Shown one piece after another: positions 54,768 through 64,000 of a stretch of 64,000 nucleotides of DNA. Made by a program: the position numbers and the translations under genes. Location: the NCBI RefSeq assembly GCF_004216555.1, contig NZ_SGWQ01000002.1, positions 403,219 through 467,218 on the forward strand, in the 5' to 3' direction. Position 1 is the stretch's first letter; each line of letters opens with the position of its first letter. The stretch comes from Herbihabitans rhizosphaerae. GTDB lineage: Bacteria > Actinomycetota > Actinomycetes > Mycobacteriales > Pseudonocardiaceae. The notes below the pieces were generated by a model. The model saw only the letters and a list, made by a program, of their open reading frames with translations, made no database searches and was not told the origin of the DNA.

Positions 54768-55448
54768 TTGCGTCGCAGGAACGTGGTCGCGACCGTGTCG
54801 ACGATCAGTGTCGCCGTAGTGCCGCTCGTCGCGGGTTGTTCCTTTGGTGACAACAAACTCCGGCGCGCGTCGGACTCGGACGAGCCCGTGGCGGCGGCGA
54901 GCCCGTCGACCACGAGCACACCGCCGGTGCCGGCCGCCGCGCCGGTGCGGGTCGCCCCGCCGCCCCGCCTCGACCGGTTCGCGCTGACCGAGGCCGACCT
55001 CGCCGGCGAGGGCCTCACCCGGGCAGGGGAGCCCGTGCGGATGATGTTGGCCCGGCTGGACGACTGCGGCGCGCCGCTGGGTGCTGCCCGGGAGTCCTAC
55101 CGCGCGTCGTGGCGCTACCCGACCGGCGCGACCGTCCTGCAGTACCTCGCGCTGCACCCCGGCGGCGCGGACGCGATCGTGCGGAACACCCGCGGCGCGC
55201 TGGCCTGCGGGCGTTTTCGCTTGGGCGGCAACACTTTCCGGGTCGAGACACCGTTCCGATTCCCCGGCGACGACCCGGCCGGCCTGTCCTGGTGCGCGGT
55301 CGGCGAGCGCGAGACGACGTGCACCAGCCTGGTCGCCAGGGGCGAGGTGCTCTCCGTGCTGACGGTGTCCGCGCCGGCCGCCGCCCGGGCGCGCGCCGCG
55401 CTGATCCGACTCGCGCCGAGAGCCGCCTCGGCACTCGACAGGGTGTGA
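54768..55448 (+). CDS. Putative lipoprotein, unknown
   Basis: A 226-residue lipoprotein: basic MRRRN, hydrophobic stretch and lipobox LVAGC (Cys near residue 24), a Ser/Thr/Pro-rich linker, and a soluble domain with four Cys (DDCGAPLG, LACGRF, SWCAVGERETTC) likely forming disulphides. TTG start with GGGAGGG upstream. No family recognised. It is followed after 3 bases by a hypothetical gene in the same direction. Confidence 0.7.
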   Translation: MRRRNVVATVSTISVAVVPLVAGCSFGDNKLRRASDSDEPVAAASPSTTSTPPVPAAAPVRVAPPPRLDRFALTEADLAGEGLTRAGEPVRMMLARLDDCGAPLGAARESYRASWRYPTGATVLQYLALHPGGADAIVRNTRGALACGRFRLGGNTFRVETPFRFPGDDPAGLSWCAVGERETTCTSLVARGEVLSVLTVSAPAAARARAALIRLAPRAASALDRV

Positions 55449-55451
55449 CCG

Positions 55452-56627
55452 GTGGGCACGTCGTACTACGACAGCCATCACTGGGACTGGAACGGTGCCA
55501 AGGAGGACGCGCGACGGCGTGAACGGCTGGCCCGCCTGCCCGAACGGTTCGCCGCACCCGGCCGTGAGGTGCGCCTGAGCGCCTACCGCGACTCCGAACG
55601 CGTGGCGTGGCTGCAGATCGCGCCGGACGGGCGGCCACTGGAGACGCGTGGACTCGACCGTCTCCAGTGGACGGACGGCTCGCCGGGGGACGCGCTGGCC
55701 GGGCTCGGCGCGCGCGTGATCGCGGAGACGGTGCTGCGGCTGACGATTCCCGCGCCGCACGGTCCGGTACTCGCCGAGGGCACGCTGGGCGGTGATCCGG
55801 TCGAGCTCTCGGTGGACCGGTTCGGCCTGGCGAAGGTGATCGGCGCCGCGGCCGAGGAACTGCCGTTGTACGACGCCGCGTTCGCCGCCGACCCGTTCGA
55901 CTGGGCGCGCCGGCTGCCCCGGCGGATGTCCGGCCTGCGCTGGCGGCGGGTGTCCGAGGGGCCCACACCCGCCGACGAGTCGCTGGTGGACTGGCGGGTC
56001 AGCGGCCTGGACGTGCAGGCTCAGCCGTATCCGGCGAGCCCGCCCACGTTTCCGCACGGGCTGCCGGACCACGTGCCGTCCACCGTGGCGGCGCCGGGCC
56101 GCGAAGTGCTGATCTCCTTCCACGAAAGGGGATCCACGCGGTGGGAGGTGCACGTCGCCGCCGACGGCCGGGTGCTCGGCGCGGACAACGCCGCCCGGTT
56201 CGACCACGAGCCGCGAGGCCGGGACGGCCGGCCGATCCGGTTCGTCGACGCGCCGGAGGACTGGGCGTTCGCGCTGGCGGTGGAGTACGGCCGCAGCGAG
56301 TTCTGGGGCCGCGTGCAGGACGTCGTGCGCACCTCGATTCCCGCGCCGGGCGAGTCGATCGCGGCCCGGATCGGCCGTGGCACACCGGAATTCCTCACCC
56401 TGGGCGTGTCACCGGAGGGCGCGGTGACACTGCTCGGCGACGCGTCGGCGGCGGTGGGCGAGCGGCTGCGCTGGCCGGCCGAGGTTCCCGGCACCGGGCC
56501 GCTGGCCTTCGCCGACGATCCGGTGACCTGGCTACGGTACGCGCACACAGTGCTCGGCGACATCGAGCGGTACCGCCCAGCCTACGACCCGATCCAGGTC
56601 ACCGTGCGACCGTCCACAGTGGACTGA
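55452..56627 (+). CDS. Conserved hypothetical protein, two-repeat soluble
   Basis: A 391-residue soluble protein (GTG start). Two similar halves each contain an APGREV(R/L) segment (APGREVRLSAYRDSERVAW and APGREVLISFHERGSTRWEV), followed by PDGR/ADGR and by IPAPHG/IPAPGES, which suggests internal duplication. No catalytic motif seen. It follows the lipoprotein closely and ends one base before the stop of the convergent Nudix gene. Function unknown. Confidence 0.65.
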   Translation: MGTSYYDSHHWDWNGAKEDARRRERLARLPERFAAPGREVRLSAYRDSERVAWLQIAPDGRPLETRGLDRLQWTDGSPGDALAGLGARVIAETVLRLTIPAPHGPVLAEGTLGGDPVELSVDRFGLAKVIGAAAEELPLYDAAFAADPFDWARRLPRRMSGLRWRRVSEGPTPADESLVDWRVSGLDVQAQPYPASPPTFPHGLPDHVPSTVAAPGREVLISFHERGSTRWEVHVAADGRVLGADNAARFDHEPRGRDGRPIRFVDAPEDWAFALAVEYGRSEFWGRVQDVVRTSIPAPGESIAARIGRGTPEFLTLGVSPEGAVTLLGDASAAVGERLRWPAEVPGTGPLAFADDPVTWLRYAHTVLGDIERYRPAYDPIQVTVRPSTVD

Positions 56628-57146
56628 TCACTGCATGCGCAGCCACATGGTGAACCCGATCCGCCCGTCCGGCACGAACGGCCAGTCCGGATCGCCGAGC
56701 TTGGACACCAGCTCGGCCAGGGTCAGCCAGCCGCCGCCGGCGATCTCCGACTCCTGGTGCACGATCGGCCCGTCCCAGCGGACCTCGTGCGCGAACATGT
56801 GCAGCCGCAGCGGCGGCAGCTCGATCCGCGAAGTGAACAGGCGCCGTGGCGTGACCCCGGTGACGCCGAGTTCCTCGGCAAGCTCGCGCACCGCGCAGTC
56901 GGTCGGGTCCTCACCGGCCGCGACCACGCCGCCGGCCCAGCAGTCGTGCATGCCGGGGTAGATGTCCTTGTCGGACGTGCGCTGGTGCACGTAGATCCGC
57001 TCACCGTCACCCGAGCGCACCAGCACCGAGCCGCTCGCGTGCCACAAACCCTCGGCACGCATGACATCGCGCGGCCGGGCGTCGACCACGACCCCGGTGG
57101 AGTCGTAGATCGCGACCATCTCGCCGCGGGTGTCTGAGGTGCTCAC
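56628..57146 (-). CDS. Nudix hydrolase, IDI-like type
   Basis: A 172-residue Nudix hydrolase. The box [23 protein letters not shown] carries all catalytic residues (GxxxxxExxxxxxxREUxEExGU). The N-terminal [18 protein letters not shown] and WHASGSVLV match the YfcD/IDI-like clade. Substrate unknown. It diverges from dop with 38 bases between starts; a regulatory link is possible but not shown. Confidence 0.85.
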   Translation of the reverse strand: MSTSDTRGEMVAIYDSTGVVVDARPRDVMRAEGLWHASGSVLVRSGDGERIYVHQRTSDKDIYPGMHDCWAGGVVAAGEDPTDCAVRELAEELGVTGVTPRRLFTSRIELPPLRLHMFAHEVRWDGPIVHQESEIAGGGWLTLAELVSKLGDPDWPFVPDGRIGFTMWLRMQ

Positions 57147-57184
57147 CCGTTCATGGTGCCAGTCCGACCCGTAGGCTTGCCGGC

Positions 57185-58693
57185 ATGCGGAGGATCATGG
57201 GAACCGAGGTCGAGTACGGCATCGCCGTGCCCGGCGACGCGACCGCGAACCCGGTACTGACCTCCACACAGGTCGTGCTGGCCTACGCGGCGGCCGCCGA
57301 CATCCCGCGCGCACGCCGCGCACGCTGGGACTACGAGGTGGAGTCGCCGCTGCGGGACGCCCGGGGATTCGACCTCGGCGCGCCCGGCATGCCACCCACC
57401 GACCCCGAGGTCGAGGACCTCGGCGCGGCCAACGTGATCCTCACCAACGGCGCCCGGCTGTACGTCGACCACGCGCACCCGGAGTACTCCGCGCCCGAGG
57501 TCACCAACGCGCGCGACGCGGTGATCTGGGACAAGGCGGGGGAGCGGGTGATGGAGCAGGCCGCGATGAAGGCGGCCACCGTACCCGGTCAGCCGAGGCT
57601 GCAGCTGTACAAGAACAACGTCGACGGCAAGGGCGCCAGCTACGGCACCCACGAGAACTACCTGATGGCCAGGAACACGCCGTTCACCTCGGTGATCGCC
57701 GGCCTGACGCCGTTCTTCACCTCGCGCCAGGTGATCTGCGGATCCGGCCGCGTCGGCATCGGCGTGACCGGCGAGGAGGCCGGCTTCCAGCTCACCCAGC
57801 GTGCCGACTACATCGAGGTCGAGGTCGGCCTGGAGACCACGCTCAAGCGCGGGATCATCAACACCCGCGACGAGCCGCACGCCGACGCGGACAAGTACCG
57901 CAGGCTGCACGTGATCATCGGCGACGCGAACCTCGCGGAGACCTCCACCTATCTGAAGGTCGGCACCGCCACGCTGGTGCTCGACATGATCGAGTCCGGC
58001 ACCCGGTTCGACCACCTGAAACTGGCCGACCCGGTGCGCGCGGTGCACGCGATCAGCCACGACCCGACCTTGAAGGCGACCGTCGAGCTGGCCAACGGGC
58101 GCAAGTTCACCGGGCTGGACCTGCAGTTCGCCTACCACGAGATGGCCGCCGAGCACCTGGACCGCCACGAGCACGACCGGGTGGACGCCGACGTGCTGCG
58201 GGTGTGGGGCGAGATCCTGGACGCGCTGGCCCGCGATCCCGAGGAGTGCGCCGACCGGTTGGACTGGCCGGCCAAGCTGCGCCTGCTGGAGGGTTTCCGG
58301 GCGCGCGACGGGCTGGGCTGGTCCTCGCCTCGGCTGCACCTGATCGACCTGCAGTACTCCGACGTGCGGCTGGACAAGGGCCTGTACAACCGGCTGGTGG
58401 CGCGTGGCTCGATGAAGCGGCTGGTGTCCGAGGACGAGGTGCTCGCGGCGATCACCACGCCGCCCAGCGACACCCGCGCGTACTTCCGGGGACGGTGCCT
58501 GGAGCGGTACCCGAACGCGATCGCGGCCGCTTCGTGGGATTCGGTGATCTTCGATCTGGGCCGCGAGTCGCTGGTTCGGATCCCCACCCTCGAGCCGCTG
58601 CGCGGGACGAAAGCGCACGTCGAGGCCTTGATCGAGTCGGCGAATACCGCAGAGGAACTCGTCGACGCGCTCACCGGGGCAACGCGGCGGTAA
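57185..58693 (+). CDS. dop: Deamidase/depupylase of Pup
   Basis: Converts the C-terminal Gln of Pup to Glu and removes Pup from substrates. 502 residues, longer than PafA, with the ligase-fold start [18 protein letters not shown], the Dop-specific loop between about 45 and 85 ([20 protein letters not shown]), the nucleotide site [13 protein letters not shown] and [19 protein letters not shown]. Encoded just before pup, prcB and prcA, all in the same direction. Pup ends in Gln here, so Dop is required. Confidence 0.97.
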   Translation: MRRIMGTEVEYGIAVPGDATANPVLTSTQVVLAYAAAADIPRARRARWDYEVESPLRDARGFDLGAPGMPPTDPEVEDLGAANVILTNGARLYVDHAHPEYSAPEVTNARDAVIWDKAGERVMEQAAMKAATVPGQPRLQLYKNNVDGKGASYGTHENYLMARNTPFTSVIAGLTPFFTSRQVICGSGRVGIGVTGEEAGFQLTQRADYIEVEVGLETTLKRGIINTRDEPHADADKYRRLHVIIGDANLAETSTYLKVGTATLVLDMIESGTRFDHLKLADPVRAVHAISHDPTLKATVELANGRKFTGLDLQFAYHEMAAEHLDRHEHDRVDADVLRVWGEILDALARDPEECADRLDWPAKLRLLEGFRARDGLGWSSPRLHLIDLQYSDVRLDKGLYNRLVARGSMKRLVSEDEVLAAITTPPSDTRAYFRGRCLERYPNAIAAASWDSVIFDLGRESLVRIPTLEPLRGTKAHVEALIESANTAEELVDALTGATRR

Positions 58694-58764
58694 CGACATT
58701 GGTCGGTCCCGGTCGGTAATGTTCTCGGTAGAGCCGTACGCGAACGGCGAGTTTGGGAGGCGAC

Positions 58765-58959
58765 ATGTCCCAGGAGCAGCAGCAGCGTCAAGGTGGCGGT
58801 GACGGCGACGAGGAACTCGAGGAGACCGGCGCGGCAGGGCAGGAGCGCCGGGAGAAGCTCGGCGAGGACGTCGACACGATCCTGGACGAGATCGACGACG
58901 TGCTCGAGGAAAATGCGGAGGACTTCGTGCGCGCCTACGTCCAAAAGGGCGGACAGTAA
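58765..58959 (+). CDS. pup: Prokaryotic ubiquitin-like protein
   Basis: 64-residue disordered tag attached to lysines of target proteins. Ends in QKGGQ, so the final Gln must be deamidated by Dop. The EDVDTILDEIDDVLEENAED helix is the Mpa-binding region and the N-terminal QEQQQRQGGG is typical. GGGAGG precedes the ATG; a start four codons upstream is unlikely. 71 bases downstream of dop and 37 bases before prcB. Confidence 0.97.
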   Translation: MSQEQQQRQGGGDGDEELEETGAAGQERREKLGEDVDTILDEIDDVLEENAEDFVRAYVQKGGQ

Positions 58960-58996
58960 GCCCGCACGTCGGTACGAGCCATAAGCGAAGGAAGCA

Positions 58997-59848
58997 ATGG
59001 AGCACACCTCGTCGCGCCCGGAGCCGGGTGCCGCGCTGCCAGCCGCCTACCTGTCGGCCGGCACGTCCTCGTTCACCGACTTCCTGCGCGCGCAGGCGCC
59101 CGAACTGCTGCCCGGCAGGCGGAGCGCCGGCGCGCCCGGGACGGTCGACGTGCCGCACGGCACCACGATCGTCGCGATCGTGTACGCCGGCGGCGTGCTG
59201 ATCGCGGGTGACCGGCGTGCCACGTCCGGCAACCTGATCGCGCAGCGGGACATGGACAAGGTCTACGTGACCGACGACTACTCCGCCGTCGGCGTTGCCG
59301 GTACGGCCGGGCTCGCGGTGGAGCTGGTCCGGCTCTACGCGGTCCAACTGCAGCACTACGAGAAGCTGGAGGGGACGTCGCTGTCCCTGGACGGCAAGAC
59401 GAACCAGCTCGCCACGATGGTGCGCGGAAACCTGGAAACCGCGATGGCCGGGCTCGCCGTGATGCCGATGTTCGTCGGCTACGACACGGACGCGACCGAC
59501 CCGGCGAAGGCCGGCCGGGTCGTGTCGTTCGATGTGGCCGGCGGGCGCTACGAGGAGCGGGCCGGCTACCACGCGGTCGGCTCCGGCTCGCTGTTCGCCA
59601 AGTCCGCGTTGAAGAAGACCTACGACCCGGAGGCCGACGTGAACACCGCCGTGCGGCGTGCGGTCGAGGCGCTCTACGACGCCGCCGACGACGACTCGGC
59701 CACCGGCGGCCCGGACGTCGGCCGGCGCATCTACCCCTCGGTGATCACGATCGACGGTGAGCACGGCGCGGTCAAGCTGCCCGACGAGCGCGCCGCCGAG
59801 GTCGCCACCGCCGTGGTCGCCGAACGCGGCGACTCACCCCGCGGCTAG
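58997..59848 (+). CDS. prcB: Proteasome beta subunit
   Basis: 283 residues. A 55-residue propeptide is cleaved at HG|TTIVA, freeing catalytic Thr56. The mature subunit has the expected [20 protein letters not shown] segment (Asp/Lys of the active site) and the SVIT ... [12 protein letters not shown] end. Assembles with PrcA into the 20S core. Between pup and prcA in the typical actinobacterial order. Confidence 0.97.
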   Translation: MEHTSSRPEPGAALPAAYLSAGTSSFTDFLRAQAPELLPGRRSAGAPGTVDVPHGTTIVAIVYAGGVLIAGDRRATSGNLIAQRDMDKVYVTDDYSAVGVAGTAGLAVELVRLYAVQLQHYEKLEGTSLSLDGKTNQLATMVRGNLETAMAGLAVMPMFVGYDTDATDPAKAGRVVSFDVAGGRYEERAGYHAVGSGSLFAKSALKKTYDPEADVNTAVRRAVEALYDAADDDSATGGPDVGRRIYPSVITIDGEHGAVKLPDERAAEVATAVVAERGDSPRG

Positions 59849-59906
59849 CCCGCTTCCCAGTCACGCCAACGTCGAACGCCGAACGTCGAACAAGGAGAGT
59901 GCCGCC

Positions 59907-60719
59907 GTGACGATGCCGCTGTACGCCTCACCCGAGCAGTTGATGCGCGACCGCTCGGAGTACGCCCGCAAGGGCATCTCTCGGGGGCGCAGTGTCGTCG
60001 CGCTGAAATACACCGACGGCGTGGTGTTCGTGGCGGAGAACCCGTCGACGACGCTGCACAAGGTGTCGGAGATCTACGACCGGATCGGGTTCGCCGCGGC
60101 CGGCCGGTACAGCGAGTACGAGAGCCTGCGCAAGGCCGGCATCCGGCACACCGACCTGCAGGGCTACTCCTACGACCGGCGCGACGTGCACGCCAGGCAG
60201 CTCGCCAACCTGTACGCGCAGACGCTGGCGTCGATCTTCACCGAGCAGCTCAAGCCGTTCGAGGTGGAGATCTGCGTCGCCGAGGTGGGGGCCACCGCCG
60301 AGCAGGACCAGCTGTTCCGGCTGACCTACGACGGGTCGATCGTGGACGAGCCGAAGTACCTGGTGATGGGCGGCCAGACCGAGCCGATCGCCAACGCGCT
60401 CAAGGACGCCTACACCGACGGGCTGGAGCTCGCCGACGCGGTGAGGCTGGCCGTGCAGGTGCTCGCGGCCGGTGTGACCAACGGCGACGGCCCGCCCGGC
60501 ATCGGCAGGCTCGAGGTGGCCGTGCTGGAGCGGTCCCGCCTCCAGCGCGCGTTCCGCAGGATCAACGGCGCCGCGCTCAAGGAGATGCTGCCGGAGGCGG
60601 CCGACGGTGACTCTGGTGACTCCGAAGGCAAGAAGGCCAAGGGGGACAAGGACTCCAAGAAGCCGGTCACCGACGTCGAGCTGCCCGAGCCGGACGAGAA
60701 CGGCGACAAGGACAGCTAG
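59907..60719 (+). CDS. prcA: Proteasome alpha subunit
   Basis: 270 residues. N-terminal gate segment [20 protein letters not shown] followed by the Ntn fold ([16 protein letters not shown]). The C-terminal 40 residues are Lys/Asp/Glu-rich and probably disordered. GTG 59907 is chosen because AAGGAGAG lies 7 bases upstream; the ATG two codons later is the alternative. The stop lies inside the inverted repeat at 60718-60778. Confidence 0.96.
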   Translation: MTMPLYASPEQLMRDRSEYARKGISRGRSVVALKYTDGVVFVAENPSTTLHKVSEIYDRIGFAAAGRYSEYESLRKAGIRHTDLQGYSYDRRDVHARQLANLYAQTLASIFTEQLKPFEVEICVAEVGATAEQDQLFRLTYDGSIVDEPKYLVMGGQTEPIANALKDAYTDGLELADAVRLAVQVLAAGVTNGDGPPGIGRLEVAVLERSRLQRAFRRINGAALKEMLPEAADGDSGDSEGKKAKGDKDSKKPVTDVELPEPDENGDKDS

Positions 60720-60778
60720 GCACTGTCCTGCGAGTCCATGGTCGCGGGCTCCGCGCCGAGACTTACAGGACAGCACCT
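60718..60778. repeat. 61 bp imperfect inverted repeat overlapping the prcA stop
   Basis: Left arm AGGCACTGTCCTGCGAGTC and right arm (as reverse complement) AGGTGCTGTCCTGTAAGTC match at 15 of 19 positions; the centre is GC-rich with its own small palindrome. It could be the terminator between prcA and the convergent PAP2 gene, or a MITE-like miniature element. Confidence 0.55.
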
Positions 60779-60790
60779 AGCGGGCCGGGT

Positions 60791-62272
60791 TCACCGGTAG
60801 ATCGTCAGGGCGGACGGGCGGGAGCGGAACCGGAAGTGTCGCCCCAGCGGGCCTACCTCGCCGTCGGTGGCCACCCGCCGGTTGCCGTCCAGCAGTTCCA
60901 CGGTCAGCTCGGCCACGTCGAGCTGGCGGTACACGTGGCTGGCGTTCAGCGAGTTGGTCAGCGCGGCGAGTACGAAGCGCGCCCGTGAGTAGGGCAGGTC
61001 GGCGCGCAGGTATCGCACGTCGAGCAGGCCGGTGTCCAGTGCCGGCCGTGCGGACGGCGCGAACCCCTTCGGCGCGTAGGTCCCGTTGCCCACGAACACC
61101 ATCCACACCAGGCGGGCATCGCCGTTGAGCAGGACGCGCAGCGGTCGCGCGTGACGCAGCGTGCGGATGGTGGCGATCACCATGGCCGGCCACTTCGGCA
61201 GACGGTCCTCGAGTTTTTCGCGCAGCCGCACCATTTCCGGGTACCCGCCGAGGCTTGCCGTGTTCACGAACCAGCGCTGCGAGTTCGAGTCGCTCGCGTT
61301 GATCTCCACCTCGCCGAGGTCGATCCCGACCGCCGAGCCGGCCTCCGTCGCGAGGTCGGCATCACGCATCGAGCGCACCCCGACGTCACGCGCGAAGTGG
61401 TTCAGCGTGCCGGCCGGGATCAGCGCGAGCGGCAGTCCGGTCTCGGCGGCGACAGACGCCACGGCGGCGACCGTGCCGTCCCCGCCGGCCACGCCGAGCG
61501 CCTTCACCCGCCCGGCCCGCCGCTCGATCTCCTTGCGGAGCTGCTCCTGGATGTCGTTGCCGTTCGGGTACAGGAAGGTGGCCGACGGCCAGGCGATCCG
61601 CGCGAGGTCCACCGGGTCGAAGTTGCGGTCGCCGGAGCCGGGGTTCACCAGCACGAGCATGTCCACGCCGTCCACCATCACCGGCGCGTCGGCGCGGTGG
61701 GCCGTCTGGGCGGGCACGTCCGGGTGCAGCGGCCACCAGTGCCGGGTGGCCAGCGCCGCCGTCACGCCGATCGCGGTGCCGGCGGCCACGTCGGAAGGCC
61801 AGTGCACGCCGGTGTGCACTCGCGAGTAGGCGACGGCGGCGGCCAGCGGTGCCACGGTCGCGCCGAGCACCGGGTGCTCCATCGCCACTGCCGTGGAGAA
61901 CGCGGCGGCCGAGGCGGCGTGCCCGGACGGGAACGACGAGGAGGTCGGCCGTTTGCTGAGCCTGCGGTGCATCGGGACCAACTCGGCGGCGGGGCGTCGG
62001 CGGGGGAACAGCCGCTTGCCGATCAGGTTGGCCGACGCGCTGGCGCCGGCGATCGCGGCGACGCCACGGAACGCGGCACGGCGGCCGCGGCGGTTGCCGG
62101 AGGCGAGAATCGTGGCCACGCTGAACCACAGCACACCGTGGTTGGCCGACCTGGTGAGCCGCTTGAGCCGGTAGTCCAGCTTGGTCTCCGGCAGCGCTCC
62201 GAGCCTGCGCACCAGCGACTGGTCGAATCGGTTGACCTTGCGCGCGGAGCGCCGCACTCGTCTGATCACCAC
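60791..62272 (-). CDS. PAP2 phosphatase-diacylglycerol kinase fusion
   Basis: A 493-residue two-domain protein. N-terminal PAP2 domain: KRLFPRRRP (KxxxxxxRP), SSFPSGHAASAAAF (PSGH) and SRVHTGVHWPSD (SRxxxxxHxxxD), all intact. C-terminal lipid-kinase domain (about 200-493): VLVNPGSGDRNF, AGGDGTVAAVASVA and the GTLNHFARDVG loop. It could dephosphorylate one lipid and phosphorylate another at the membrane. Opposite strand between prcA and pafA. Confidence 0.9.
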   Translation of the reverse strand: MVIRRVRRSARKVNRFDQSLVRRLGALPETKLDYRLKRLTRSANHGVLWFSVATILASGNRRGRRAAFRGVAAIAGASASANLIGKRLFPRRRPAAELVPMHRRLSKRPTSSSFPSGHAASAAAFSTAVAMEHPVLGATVAPLAAAVAYSRVHTGVHWPSDVAAGTAIGVTAALATRHWWPLHPDVPAQTAHRADAPVMVDGVDMLVLVNPGSGDRNFDPVDLARIAWPSATFLYPNGNDIQEQLRKEIERRAGRVKALGVAGGDGTVAAVASVAAETGLPLALIPAGTLNHFARDVGVRSMRDADLATEAGSAVGIDLGEVEINASDSNSQRWFVNTASLGGYPEMVRLREKLEDRLPKWPAMVIATIRTLRHARPLRVLLNGDARLVWMVFVGNGTYAPKGFAPSARPALDTGLLDVRYLRADLPYSRARFVLAALTNSLNASHVYRQLDVAELTVELLDGNRRVATDGEVGPLGRHFRFRSRPSALTIYR

Positions 62273-62505
62273 ACCCGCACGTTAGTCACGCGGCGACCCG
62301 GCTGCCGATTTGGGAGCTGACCGTCCACAATGGACACACCTTCGACCGGCTCTTTTACGTTGCGCGGACGGTACGCGACGAAGCTCACAGAACGGCCGCG
62401 AACTTCAGGTGACCCTCAGGTTAATCACTCTCGGCACGGTAACGAACTGGCCCACCCCCCGAACGGCGCACGGTCACTAGCCCGAATACGGCCTAGGCTG
62501 TGAGG

Positions 62506-63864
62506 ATGCAGCGGCGGATCTTCGGAATCGAGACCGAGTTCGGCGTGACCTGTACGTTCCACGGTCAGCGCCGGCTGAGTCCTGATGAGGTAGCGCGCTA
62601 CCTCTTTCGGCGGGTGGTCTCCTGGGGCCGTTCGTCGAACGTGTTCCTGCGCAACGGTTCTCGGCTGTACCTGGACGTCGGGTCACACCCCGAGTACGCC
62701 ACGGCCGAGTGCGACGACCTGGTGCAGCTCGTGACGCACGACAAGGCGGGCGAGCGCATCCTCGAGGACCTGCTCGTCGACGCCGAGCGGCGGCTGGCCG
62801 ACGAGGGCATCGGCGGCGACATCTTCCTGTTCAAGAACAACACCGACTCGGCTGGCAACTCCTACGGCTGCCACGAGAACTACCTGGTCACACGGGCCGG
62901 GGAGTTCTCCAGGATCGCCGACGTGCTGCTGCCGTTCCTGGTCACCCGGCAGCTGATCTGCGGCGCCGGCAAGGTGCTGCAGACCCCGCGCGGCGCGGTG
63001 TACTGCCTGTCCCAGCGTGCCGAGCACATCTGGGAGGGCGTGTCCTCGGCGACCACCCGCTCGCGGCCGATCATCAACACGCGCGACGAGCCGCACGCCG
63101 ACGCCGAGCGCTACCGGCGGCTGCACGTGATCGTCGGCGACTCGAACATGGCGGAGCCGACCACGCTGCTCAAGGTGGGTACGGCCAACCTCGTGCTGGA
63201 GATGATCGAGGAGGGCGTGCAGTTCCGGGACTTCAGCCTGGACAACCCGATCCGTGCGATCCGCGAGATCAGCCACGACCTGACCGGGCGCAAGCCGGTG
63301 CGGCTGGCCGGCGGGCGCGAGGCGTCCGCGCTGGACATTCAGCGTGAGTACTACGAGCGGGCGCTCGAGCACGTGGCCCGCCGGTCGCCGGACCCGGTGG
63401 CGGAGCGCGTGATGGAGCTGTGGGGCCGCACCCTGGACGCGGTCGAGCACCAGCAGCTGGACAAGATCGACCGCGAGATCGACTGGGCGATCAAGCTGCG
63501 GCTGGTGAACCGCTACCGGCGCAAGCACGACATGGACCTGTCCAGCCCGCGCATCGCGCAGCTCGACCTGGCGTACCACGACATCAGACGCGGGCGCGGC
63601 GTGTTCGACCTGCTGCAACGCAAGGACCTGGTGCAACGGGTGACCGAGGACCCCGAGATCGAGGCCGCCAAGGACACGCCGCCGCAGACCACCCGCGCGA
63701 AACTGCGCGGTGACTTCATCGCGGCCGCACAGGAGGCCGGGCGCGACTTCACGGTCGACTGGGTGCACCTCAAGCTGAACGACCAGGCGCAGCGCACCGT
63801 GCTGTGCAAGGACCCGTTCCGCGCCGTCGACGAGCGAGTCGAGCGCCTGATCGCCTCGCTGTAG
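62506..63864 (+). CDS. pafA: Pup-protein ligase
   Basis: Joins the deamidated C-terminal Glu of Pup to lysines of targets. 452 residues; [57 protein letters not shown] and [20 protein letters not shown] are the ligase motifs. It lacks the Dop loop. ATG 62506 follows an in-frame GTG at 62500. 233 bases from the PAP2-DAGK start, where a promoter is expected. Confidence 0.97.
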   Translation: MQRRIFGIETEFGVTCTFHGQRRLSPDEVARYLFRRVVSWGRSSNVFLRNGSRLYLDVGSHPEYATAECDDLVQLVTHDKAGERILEDLLVDAERRLADEGIGGDIFLFKNNTDSAGNSYGCHENYLVTRAGEFSRIADVLLPFLVTRQLICGAGKVLQTPRGAVYCLSQRAEHIWEGVSSATTRSRPIINTRDEPHADAERYRRLHVIVGDSNMAEPTTLLKVGTANLVLEMIEEGVQFRDFSLDNPIRAIREISHDLTGRKPVRLAGGREASALDIQREYYERALEHVARRSPDPVAERVMELWGRTLDAVEHQQLDKIDREIDWAIKLRLVNRYRRKHDMDLSSPRIAQLDLAYHDIRRGRGVFDLLQRKDLVQRVTEDPEIEAAKDTPPQTTRAKLRGDFIAAAQEAGRDFTVDWVHLKLNDQAQRTVLCKDPFRAVDERVERLIASL

Positions 63865-63892
63865 ATCAAAACCTGACGTCTACCGTGACCCT

Positions 63893-64000
63893 GTGTCGAA
63901 CCTGAGCCTGACCGTGGTGATCACCCGTAAGGATGACCGCTACGTGGCGCAGTGTCTGGAGGTCGACGTGTCGAGCTTCGGCGACACGCACGACGAGGCA
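63893..64000 (+). CDS. HicB-like protein, 5' part (runs off window)
   Basis: The first 36 codons (GTG start) read SNLSLTVVITRKDDRYVAQC followed by LEVDVSSFGDTHDEA, the typical first strands of the HicB-like fold. A HicA partner is not visible upstream and would have to lie beyond the window. It may be a HicB antitoxin or an isolated HicB-like protein. Confidence 0.65.
   Translation, partial: MSNLSLTVVITRKDDRYVAQCLEVDVSSFGDTHDEA

Noticed and set aside
63893-64000. Type II HicAB toxin-antitoxin pair
   Set aside because: Only the start of a HicB-like gene is in the window and no HicA-like frame precedes it; calling a complete system would be guesswork.

Overview
The window is high-GC actinomycete DNA. 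It carries a complete Pup-proteasome locus, mycothiol biosynthesis (mshC), a 2-methylisoborneol locus and an Amycolatopsis-like N-acylamino-acid racemase, which together point to Pseudonocardiales; the genus cannot be fixed from sequence alone. From about 33.8 kb onward the gene order (PAC2 | metH, hisE, hisG, RecB-type nuclease, trmI, mpa, dop, pup, prcB, prcA, pafA) matches the Mycobacterium tuberculosis Rv2125-Rv2097c region, with extra genes inserted.

Layout. 0-9 kb: the 3' part of cobN, a small DUF998/thioesterase operon, a four-gene ABC transporter plus histidine kinase/response regulator operon, and two secreted proteins. 9-12.2 kb: a divergent 2-methylisoborneol locus (GPP methyltransferase plus a frameshifted idi on one strand, the terpene synthase on the other). 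12.5-16.1 kb: a 3.5 kb element inserted at a tRNA-Pro(GGG) gene, bounded by a perfect 43 bp direct repeat; it carries an inositol-monophosphatase-like enzyme, a DUF5919-like regulator and three small genes, and I see no intact integrase. 16.2-22.9 kb: five overlapping glycerolipid genes (acyltransferases, GpsA, WS/DGAT-like, monoacylglycerol lipase). 23-30.7 kb: a decayed PLP decarboxylase, a GNAT/racemase pair, a Nudix-like protein, a methyltransferase, a subtilase with a small pro-domain-like partner, and mshC. 30.8-43.2 kb: an ArsR-like regulator, a secreted lectin-like protein, PhyH, PAC2, metH, HAD, hisE/hisG, thioesterase, RecB nuclease and an M50 protease.

43.2-64 kb is the trmI/proteasome region. 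Mpa is flanked by five paralogous Pro/Gln/Gly-rich single-TM proteins (four on one side, one on the other). Between mpa and dop lie a peptidylarginine-deiminase pseudogene, a membrane protein and a VWA protein that share palindromic operators with a TetR gene, a lipoprotein and two further genes. Dop-Pup-PrcB-PrcA follow, then a PAP2-diacylglycerol-kinase fusion on the opposite strand, then PafA and the start of a HicB-like gene.

The most interesting structures are the tRNA-Pro element with its displaced terminator, the paralogous family around mpa, the TetR operator pair, the subtilase/pro-domain pair and the divergent 2-MIB locus. At least three genes are broken (idi, PLP decarboxylase, PAD). 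Several of the breaks look like single-base losses in short G/C runs, so sequencing error must be excluded for those.
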